From Acidimicrobiia bacterium (lineage in GTDB: Bacteria > Actinomycetota > Acidimicrobiia > Acidimicrobiales > JACDCH01), in contig JACDCH010000324.1 in assembly GCA_013694495.1 (NCBI GenBank), positions 1 to 5,359 of the forward strand: a DNA stretch of 5,359 nt, given 5' to 3'. Of this stretch, positions 1 through 5,359 are shown piece after piece. The notes under the pieces were generated by a model. It had not been told where the DNA came from, did no database searches, and saw only the letters and a list, made by a program, of their open reading frames with translations. Each line of letters begins with the position of its first letter. The first letter of the stretch is position 1. The translations under genes were made by a program, and so were the position numbers.

Positions 1-33
1 GGTGGCGGCGGTGGTGGTGGCGGTGGGGGCGGC
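1..33 (+). repeat. GGN trinucleotide tract encoding 11 consecutive glycines
   Basis: The first 33 bases are eleven GGN codons in a row (GGT, GGC and GGG mixed), ending where GCT (Ala12) begins. The tract may extend upstream of the window. In the protein it is probably the linker between the lipid-anchored N-terminus and the folded receptor. Because the codons are mixed, it is an imperfect repeat at DNA level, which limits slippage. The many G-runs on this strand could allow a weak two-tier G-quadruplex, but that is inference. Confidence 0.85.
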
Positions 34-1404
34 GCTGTCGCCGGCGTGGCCCCGTGCCCGGACCGCCCCGCGCAGGTGGTGGGCGACCCCTACTCGCCGC
101 CGTGCTTCGCGTTCGAAGGTCCGAACGGCGGGGCCACCCACACCGGCGTCAGCGACACCACCATCCGGGTCTCGTTCCGGGTCACCGACGACCGTGGCTT
201 CCAGCAGACGCTGGCCGAGCTCGCCGGCGCCAGCCTCTCGGACACCCCCGAGACCGTGAAAAACACCGTGGCCGGCCTCGCGCAGTACTTCAGCCAGAAC
301 TTCCAGTTCTACGGCCGCAGCATCGAGATCGTGTTCTACGACGGCGTCGGCTCCAACACCGCCGAACTGGTCGGCAAGGGTCGGGCCGAGGCGGAGCAGG
401 ACGCCGTCACGGTCGGTGGCCTCGGCGTGTTCGCCGACCTCTCGGCCACGTCCGAGCCGTACACCGACGCCCTCGTGCGCCAGGGCGTGGTCGCCCTCGG
501 CAACCCGTACCTCTCCCGCCAGTACCACGACGAGCGCGGGCCGTTCGTCTGGAGCCTGGCCGTGAACGGCACCGAGGTCGCCGAGTTCGCCGCCGAGTTC
601 GCGGCCAAGCGGCTCGCGGGCGGGACCGCCGACTTCGCCGGCGGCACGATCGCGGGCGCGCCCCGCGTGATCGCCACGCTGGCCCCGAACAACCCCTGGT
701 ACCAGGAGTCGGTCCTCGTCGCCCGCGACCGCTACACGGCTCTGAGTGGCCTACCGAACGGGCCGAACTACGAGTACGTCCTCGACCTCGGCATCCTGTC
801 GAACCAGGCGTCGGAGCTCATCCCCCGCATGAAGAACGACGGCGTCACCACCGTCATCTGTGGCTGCGACCCGATCTTCCCGGTGTTCCTGTCGGGCGTC
901 GCCGCCCGGGAGAACTACTTCCCGGAGTTCATCATCGCCGGGACCGCCCTCACCGACGCCGATGTCGTCGGTCAGCTGTGGAACCAGGAGTTCGCCTCGC
1001 ACGCGTTCGGCGTGAGCCCGCTGCAGGACTTCGTGCCCCCCACCCAGACGGCGGCCTACACGGCCTTCCAGTCGGTGCGCCAGGGCGAGGAGCCGGCGTT
1101 CTCGGTCGACCTCATCTACTACCAGATGTACGAGCTGGCGATCGGCATCCAGATGGCCGGCCCGAACCTCAACCCGGAGACGTACCGGCAGGGCATGTAC
1201 GACTACCCACCTCGATCGGGGCCGTACGGCCTGTGGGACTTCGGGCCCGGCGACCACACCTCGGCCGACGACGTGCGGGAGATCTACTGGGACCCGGCCG
1301 CGGTGTCGAGCTACAACGGCCGCCCCGGCGCCTACATCGGCGTGAACGGCGGCGCCCGCTACCGCCGGGACGAGCTGCCCTCGGGGCCCTTCCCCCGGCC
1401 GTGA
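1..1404 (+). CDS. Branched-chain amino acid-type (LivK-like) ABC transporter substrate-binding protein, 5'-truncated by the window
   Basis: Extracytoplasmic solute receptor of the type I periplasmic-binding-protein fold (Peripla_BP_6/LivK class), expected to hand its ligand to the fused permease encoded next. The frame is open from base 1, giving 467 residues in the window up to TGA at 1402-1404. Residues 1-11 are all glycine, the flexible tether that often follows the lipobox in actinobacterial lipoprotein receptors; the signal peptide and start codon therefore lie upstream. A GTG at 46 is an internal valine codon, not the start. Alternating lobes are visible: VTVGGLG...SATSEPYTDALVRQGVVALG (about 136-167), APRVIATLAPNNPWYQES (about 220-237), then VTTVICGCDP (about 282-291) and NYFPEFIIAGTAL (about 305-317). 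Four cysteines occur (19, 35, 287, 289). Canonical LivK ligand-contact motifs are not clearly preserved, so the substrate is unknown. The family is clear; leucine, isoleucine or valine specificity is not supported. Confidence 0.93.
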   Translation, partial: GGGGGGGGGGGAVAGVAPCPDRPAQVVGDPYSPPCFAFEGPNGGATHTGVSDTTIRVSFRVTDDRGFQQTLAELAGASLSDTPETVKNTVAGLAQYFSQNFQFYGRSIEIVFYDGVGSNTAELVGKGRAEAEQDAVTVGGLGVFADLSATSEPYTDALVRQGVVALGNPYLSRQYHDERGPFVWSLAVNGTEVAEFAAEFAAKRLAGGTADFAGGTIAGAPRVIATLAPNNPWYQESVLVARDRYTALSGLPNGPNYEYVLDLGILSNQASELIPRMKNDGVTTVICGCDPIFPVFLSGVAARENYFPEFIIAGTALTDADVVGQLWNQEFASHAFGVSPLQDFVPPTQTAAYTAFQSVRQGEEPAFSVDLIYYQMYELAIGIQMAGPNLNPETYRQGMYDYPPRSGPYGLWDFGPGDHTSADDVREIYWDPAAVSSYNGRPGAYIGVNGGARYRRDELPSGPFPRP

Positions 1405-1405
1405 G
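1401..1405 (+). promoter_or_regulatory. Weak Shine-Dalgarno-like GTGAG before the permease gene
   Basis: GTGAG overlaps the stop codon of the binding-protein gene and lies 6 bases before the ATG at 1412. It is the only purine-rich stretch near this start and is a poor match to GGAGG. The 7-base gap between the genes (1405-1411) leaves no room for a promoter. The permease is therefore most likely translated by coupling or reinitiation from the upstream gene. The site itself is uncertain. Confidence 0.35.
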
Positions 1406-1411
1406 CGACTG

Positions 1412-3556
1412 ATGTCACAGGTCAAGGAACGTTGGGGCGCGCTCAGCCCCCGCAGCAAGGCGCTCGTCGGCGTCGGGGTGCCGCTGGCGGTCTACGCCCT
1501 GCTGTACCTCGTCATCCCCGGGACCGAGGACTACCTGCACCGCAAGGTCCCGCACGAGCAGGTCCTGATCGGCGCGATCTACGGCACGGCGAACGCCCTG
1601 CTCGCCATCGGATTGATCCTGATCTACCGGACCAACCGGTTCATCAACTTCTCCTACGCAGCGATGGGCAGCCTGTTCGGCTACCTGGCCGTCGTGCTCC
1701 ATCTGGAGAAGGACGCCCCGTACTTCGTCGTGTTCCCCATCGCCGTCGTGCTCGGCACCGCGCTGGGCGGCCTGCTCGAGGTCGGCATCTTCCGCCGGTT
1801 CAAGGACTCGTCGCGGCTGATCATCACGGTCGCGTCGATCGGCCTGGCCCAGTTCCTGGGCGCCATCGAGGCGATCATCGCCACCGAGGTCCTCGACGGG
1901 CAGCTCTTCTATGGCGCCTTCCAGGTGCCCCTCGACTTCCAGCAGAACATCGGCGACACGTCGCTGTTCAGCGACCAGCTCCTCATCGTGGCCATCGTCC
2001 CGATCGTGATCGCAGGGCTGGCGTGGTTCCTGCTCAAGACCGACGCCGGCGTCGCCGTGCGGGCGGCGGCCGAGAACGCCGACCGGGCGCTACTGCTCGG
2101 CATCCCGATCCGGCGCCTGTCGACGATCGTGTGGGCGGTGGCCGGCGGTCTGGCCACGCTCACGTTCATGCTGCGGGCGCCGTTCGCCGGCGTGAACGTC
2201 TCCGTCACGCAGGGCCCGGTGTCGCTCCTGCCGGCGCTCGCTGCGGCCGTGGTCGCCCGCATGGAGTCCCTGCCGATCGCCTTCGGCACCGGCGTGGCGC
2301 TCGGGATCGTGGAGTCGGTCGTGCGCAACAACGGCGAGCCGACGCTGGCCACCGTCGTCGTGTTCGCCGTCATCCTCGCCGCCCTCCTGCTGCAGCGGGG
2401 CAAGCTCAGCCGGGCCATGCTCGGCGAGGGCGGGCTGTCCTTCGGCGGCGTCGTGAAGGCGACGCCGAGCGAGCTGCGCCACCTCCCCGAGGTCCGCTAC
2501 GTCAAGTTCGCGCTGGTGGCCGCGGCCTTCGCCCTCCTCGCCTGGGTCCCCTCGACGTTCGGCGTCGGCAACCAGCTCGGCGCCGTCTTCGCCCTCGTCG
2601 CGGCGATGGCAGGCGTGTCGCTCGTGATCATGACGGGCTGGGGCGGCCACATCAGCCTCGGCCAGTTCGCCTTCGTCGGCATCGGCGCGGTGGTGGCCGG
2701 CAACCTCATCTCGAACCGGGTCGACCTGTTCTTCGCTCTCGCCGCGGCCGGCGCGGCCGGCGGCCTCCTGGCCCTGATCGTCGGCCTGCCCGCGTTGCGC
2801 ATCAAGGGACCGTTCCTCGCGGTCACGACCCTGGCCTTCGCCGTGGCCCTCGACTCCTGGTTCCTCAACCCGACGGAGCGGGGCTCGATCATGCCGAGCC
2901 TGTCGGCCAAGCCGCTCCTGTGGGAGCGGTTCGACCTCACCGATCCGTACACGCTCTACCTCACGACGCTCGCGTTCCTCGGGCTGTCGATCCTCGTCTC
3001 CCTCGGCGTGCGCCGGGCCCGGTCCGGGCGGGTCGTCATCGCAACCCGCGACAACCAGCGGGCCTCCGATGCCGCCGCCGTGCCGACGACGAACGTGAAG
3101 CTCTCGGCCTTCCTGCTCGCCGGGGTGATCGCCGGCATCGGCGGCGGCTTCTACATGCTCGGCGTCAACTCGATCGGCCAGAACCAGTTCGAGCCGGCCC
3201 TGTCGCTCGACGTCTTCACCACCGCCATCATCGGCGGCATCGGGTCGGTCACCGGCGCCGTGGTCGGCGTGCTCACGTTCCGCTTCCTCGAGAGCTTCCA
3301 GGCCCTCGGCTACTACCGGCAGGCGGTGTCCGGCGGCGGCCTGCTCATCGTGCTCTACCTGCTGCCCGGCGGCCTCGGGCAGCTGATCTTCGCCGTGCGC
3401 GACCGCTACCTCCGGACCGTCGCCAACCGCAGGGGGATCCTCGTGCCCAGCCTCGTGGCCGACAAGCGGGTCGAAGGGGAAGCGGAGCACGCGGCCGACG
3501 AGGTCGACCTCCTGTCCGGCGCCCTCACCGGTGCCCCGGTCGGAGCGGGCCGATGA
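1412..3556 (+). CDS. Fused LivH-LivM branched-chain amino acid-type ABC transporter permease
   Basis: Single 714-residue inner-membrane protein carrying both permease subunits of a HAAT-family importer. An extra hydrophobic segment (about 17-36) precedes the LivH-like half (about 48-327), which begins IGAIYGTANALLAIGLILIY and contains RTNRFINFSYAAMG, equivalent to the LivH LINFAHG region. Its ATPase-coupling (EAA-like) loop is AENADRALLLGIPIRRLS (220-237). A polar linker (about 328-362) leads to the LivM-like half (about 363-662): TGWGGHISLGQFAFVGIGA (408-426), GPFLAVTTLAF (466-476), coupling loop ATRDNQRASDAAAVPTTNVK (544-563) and GGIGSVTGAVVG (608-619). About 19 membrane segments are apparent by eye. 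A charged cytoplasmic tail follows (about 664-714). E. coli LivH and LivM are separate proteins of roughly 300 and 425 residues, so this length fits a complete fusion without loss. The ATG start lies 7 bases after the upstream stop, and the TGA overlaps the ATPase start. Confidence 0.95.
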   Translation: MSQVKERWGALSPRSKALVGVGVPLAVYALLYLVIPGTEDYLHRKVPHEQVLIGAIYGTANALLAIGLILIYRTNRFINFSYAAMGSLFGYLAVVLHLEKDAPYFVVFPIAVVLGTALGGLLEVGIFRRFKDSSRLIITVASIGLAQFLGAIEAIIATEVLDGQLFYGAFQVPLDFQQNIGDTSLFSDQLLIVAIVPIVIAGLAWFLLKTDAGVAVRAAAENADRALLLGIPIRRLSTIVWAVAGGLATLTFMLRAPFAGVNVSVTQGPVSLLPALAAAVVARMESLPIAFGTGVALGIVESVVRNNGEPTLATVVVFAVILAALLLQRGKLSRAMLGEGGLSFGGVVKATPSELRHLPEVRYVKFALVAAAFALLAWVPSTFGVGNQLGAVFALVAAMAGVSLVIMTGWGGHISLGQFAFVGIGAVVAGNLISNRVDLFFALAAAGAAGGLLALIVGLPALRIKGPFLAVTTLAFAVALDSWFLNPTERGSIMPSLSAKPLLWERFDLTDPYTLYLTTLAFLGLSILVSLGVRRARSGRVVIATRDNQRASDAAAVPTTNVKLSAFLLAGVIAGIGGGFYMLGVNSIGQNQFEPALSLDVFTTAIIGGIGSVTGAVVGVLTFRFLESFQALGYYRQAVSGGGLLIVLYLLPGGLGQLIFAVRDRYLRTVANRRGILVPSLVADKRVEGEAEHAADEVDLLSGALTGAPVGAGR
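3542..3545 (+). promoter_or_regulatory. GGAG ribosome binding site of the fused ATPase gene
   Basis: GGAG lies 7 bases before the ATG at 3553, inside the last codons of the permease gene. This is good Shine-Dalgarno spacing. Together with the ATGA stop/start overlap at 3553-3556 it decides the start of the ATPase gene, whose frame is open far upstream, and it predicts translational coupling with the permease. Confidence 0.7.
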
Positions 3557-5349
3557 CCCTCACCGATCCCACCCAGGAACTGCACCTGCACGGCAACGAG
3601 GCCGGCGGCGACGGCGGCCCGCTGCTCGACTGCACGGGCGTCGACGTCAGCTACGGCCCGGTCCAGATCCTCTTCGGCGTCGACTTCGCCGTCACCGAGG
3701 GAGAGATCGTCGCCCTCCTGGGCACGAACGGCGCCGGCAAGTCCACCATCCTGAAGGCGATCTGCGGCCTGGTGAAGCCGAAGCGGGGCAAGGTCGTCTT
3801 CGCCGGCGAGGACGTCACGAACCTCCCGGCCGACGTCACGACCCACCGCGGCATCTCGCTCATGCCCGGCGGCAAGGGCGTGTTCCCCACGCTCACCGTC
3901 GAGGAGAACCTGCGGCTCGCGGCGTGGCTCATCCGGGGTGACGACGACCGCGTGGCCGCGGCCCGCGAGGAGGTCGAGGAGCTCTTCCCGATCCTGCGCG
4001 CCCGGTCGCAGCAGATGGCGGGCAACCTCTCGGGCGGCGAGCAGCAGATGCTCGCCCTCGGCGGCGCCCTCATGACCAAGCCACGACTGCTGATGATCGA
4101 CGAGTTGTCGCTCGGCCTCGCCCCCACCATCGTGGCCCAGCTGCTCGAGGTCGTGCGTGAGATCCACAGCCGCGGCACCACGATCGTGATCGTCGAGCAG
4201 TCGATCAACGTCGCCCTGAACCTGGCGGAGCGAGCCGTCTTCATGGAGAAGGGCGAGGTCCGCTTCGAGGGGCCGACCGCCGACCTCCTCGAGCGCCCCG
4301 ACATCCTCCGCTCCGTGTTCATCGCCGGCGCCAACGCCGCCTCGGGCGACGAAGGCGAGGGGCCCAAGGAGCGGGCCCGCCTGCGGGACGCCGACGCCGT
4401 GGCCGAGGATGCCAAGGTCGTGCTCGAGTGCCGCGACGTCGTGAAGCGCTTCGGCGGCATCACCGCCGTCGACCACGTCGACCTCCAGCTGCGCGACGGC
4501 CAGATCCTCGGCCTGATCGGCCACAACGGCGCCGGCAAGACGACGCTGATGGACTGCATCTCGGGGTTCAACGAGATCGAAGCGGGCCGCATCCTCCTGC
4601 GGGGCCACGACATCACAGAGTTCGCCCCCCACGAGCGGGCCCTGGCGGGCCTCGGTCGGTCCTTCCAGGACGCGCTGCTGTACCCGACCCTCACCGTGGC
4701 GGAGACGGTGGCCATCGCCCGCGAGCGCCACCTCGCCAGCCGCGACCTCGTGGCCGCCGCCTTCTCGCTCCCGGCCAGCTACGAGTCCGAGCTGAGCGTC
4801 ATGGACAAGGTCGACGAGCTCGTCGAGCTCATGGGCCTCAGCGCCTTCCGCGACAAGCTCACCGGAGAGCTCTCCACCGGCAGCCGCCGCATCGTCGACC
4901 TGGCCTGCATCCTCGCCCAGGATCCCAAGGTGCTGATGCTCGACGAGCCCTCCGGCGGCGTCGCCCAGAAGGAGACGGAGGCCCTCGGCCCCCTCCTCCT
5001 ACGGGTGCGGGAGGCCACCGGCTGCTCGGTGCTCGTCATCGAGCACGACATGCCGCTGCTCTCGGCCATCTGCGACCGGATGGTCGCCCTCGAGCTGGGC
5101 GGGGTCATCGCCGAGGGCACCCCGGCCGAGGTGCTCGAGCACCCGCGGGTCGTCGAGAGCTACCTGGGCACCGACGAGTCGGCGATCAACCGCTCAGGTG
5201 CGGCCGGCACGTCGAAGCCGGGGCCCGAGGCGATCGTCGACGACGAGGCCGAGCAGCTGTGGGAGCCCGAGGCCCCCATCGCCGCACTGCCGGCGGCGAC
5301 GAACGGCGACCGGGCCCGCCGGCGCGCCCCGCTCCGCGCCGAGAAGTAG
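3553..5349 (+). CDS. Fused LivF-LivG tandem ATP-binding protein of a branched-chain amino acid-type ABC transporter
   Basis: Cytoplasmic motor of the importer: 598 residues with two complete nucleotide-binding domains. The first (about 24-257) is LivF-like: Walker A GTNGAGKST (57-65), Q-loop region MPGGKGVFPTLTVEENL (104-120), signature LSGGEQQ (159-165), Walker B LLMIDE (179-184), and VEQ with Gln216 at the switch-histidine position. A charged linker (about 258-288) follows. The second domain (about 289-538) is LivG-like: Walker A GHNGAGKTT (323-331), GRSFQ with Q-loop Gln372, signature LSTGSRR (440-446), Walker B VLMLDEP (460-466) and VIEHD with His498. After YLG (537-539) a low-complexity acidic then basic tail runs to residue 598. 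The usual LivF PEGR motif reads PGGK here. The start is fixed by GGAG at 3542 and the ATGA overlap with the permease; the gene ends at TAG, 5347-5349. The domain order is F then G, opposite to the E. coli livG-livF gene order. Confidence 0.95.
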   Translation: MTLTDPTQELHLHGNEAGGDGGPLLDCTGVDVSYGPVQILFGVDFAVTEGEIVALLGTNGAGKSTILKAICGLVKPKRGKVVFAGEDVTNLPADVTTHRGISLMPGGKGVFPTLTVEENLRLAAWLIRGDDDRVAAAREEVEELFPILRARSQQMAGNLSGGEQQMLALGGALMTKPRLLMIDELSLGLAPTIVAQLLEVVREIHSRGTTIVIVEQSINVALNLAERAVFMEKGEVRFEGPTADLLERPDILRSVFIAGANAASGDEGEGPKERARLRDADAVAEDAKVVLECRDVVKRFGGITAVDHVDLQLRDGQILGLIGHNGAGKTTLMDCISGFNEIEAGRILLRGHDITEFAPHERALAGLGRSFQDALLYPTLTVAETVAIARERHLASRDLVAAAFSLPASYESELSVMDKVDELVELMGLSAFRDKLTGELSTGSRRIVDLACILAQDPKVLMLDEPSGGVAQKETEALGPLLLRVREATGCSVLVIEHDMPLLSAICDRMVALELGGVIAEGTPAEVLEHPRVVESYLGTDESAINRSGAAGTSKPGPEAIVDDEAEQLWEPEAPIAALPAATNGDRARRRAPLRAEK

Positions 5350-5359
5350 CGCCCCGCAC

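Noticed and set aside
46..48. GTG as the start of the binding-protein gene
   Set aside because: The frame is open upstream to base 1 and encodes a glycine tether that fits this receptor family. A start here would give a protein with no signal peptide.
1..1404. Assigning leucine, isoleucine or valine as the substrate
   Set aside because: LivK-fold receptors bind many solutes, and the usual amino-acid contact motifs are not clear here.
54..1412. Plus-strand open frame overlapping the receptor in another frame
   Set aside because: Its translation is dominated by Arg, Pro and Gly, and it has no domain motifs. It is a GC-rich shadow of the receptor gene.
2090..3490. Long open frame on the minus strand opposite the permease
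   Set aside because: The product is a low-complexity, charged shadow with no family motifs, while the plus-strand frame encodes a clear LivH-LivM permease.
1432..3552. Upstream extension of the ATPase reading frame through the permease gene
   Set aside because: The frame happens to be open, but its translation is Arg/Pro-rich shadow sequence. GGAG at 3542, the ATG at 3553 and the ATGA overlap mark the real start.
3406..4731. Long open frame on the minus strand
   Set aside because: It lies antisense to the tandem ATPase and the end of the permease. It encodes a repetitive Arg/Asp/Glu/His-rich protein typical of high-GC shadow frames, with no recognisable domain.
1412..5349. The fusions as sequencing or assembly artefacts
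   Set aside because: Both linkers read through in frame with normal codon use and plausible linker composition. Two independent errors each producing a clean fusion are unlikely.
5350..5359. Terminator after the last gene
   Set aside because: Only ten bases remain, with no hairpin or T-run to judge.

Overview
The window is a compact high-GC stretch (roughly 70% G+C by eye, with G or C at nearly every third codon position). It is filled end to end by three same-strand genes of one branched-chain-amino-acid-type (HAAT/Liv) ABC importer. The protein style points to an actinobacterium, most likely an Acidimicrobiia-like lineage: a poly-Gly-tethered binding protein, a fused LivH-LivM permease and a fused LivF-LivG ATPase. 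That placement rests on remembered family resemblance, not on a search.

Layout. Positions 1-1404 hold the 3' part of an extracytoplasmic substrate-binding protein; its start, signal peptide and probable lipobox lie upstream of the window. After a 7-base gap comes a 714-residue membrane protein (1412-3556), with a LivH-like half followed by a LivM-like half. Its stop overlaps the next start (ATGA, 3553-3556). The third gene (3553-5349) encodes a 598-residue protein with two ATPase domains, LivF-like then LivG-like. Only 10 bases follow its stop. No RNA gene, insertion sequence, CRISPR array, promoter or terminator is visible, and the promoter must lie upstream of the window.

How the genes work together. 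The binding protein captures a small solute outside the membrane and delivers it to the fused permease, and the fused ATPase drives import. What needs five genes in E. coli (livK, livH, livM, livG, livF) is done here by three. The substrate cannot be read from the sequence; an amino acid is only the family default.

The most notable points are the double fusion, which fixes permease and ATPase halves at 1:1; the asymmetry of the two ATP sites, with an unusual PGGKG in place of the usual LivF PEGR at the Q-loop; the lost glycine-rich loop in the LivH half only; and a CxC motif in the binding protein. I found no wholly new system: this is a recognisable transporter in an unusually condensed architecture.
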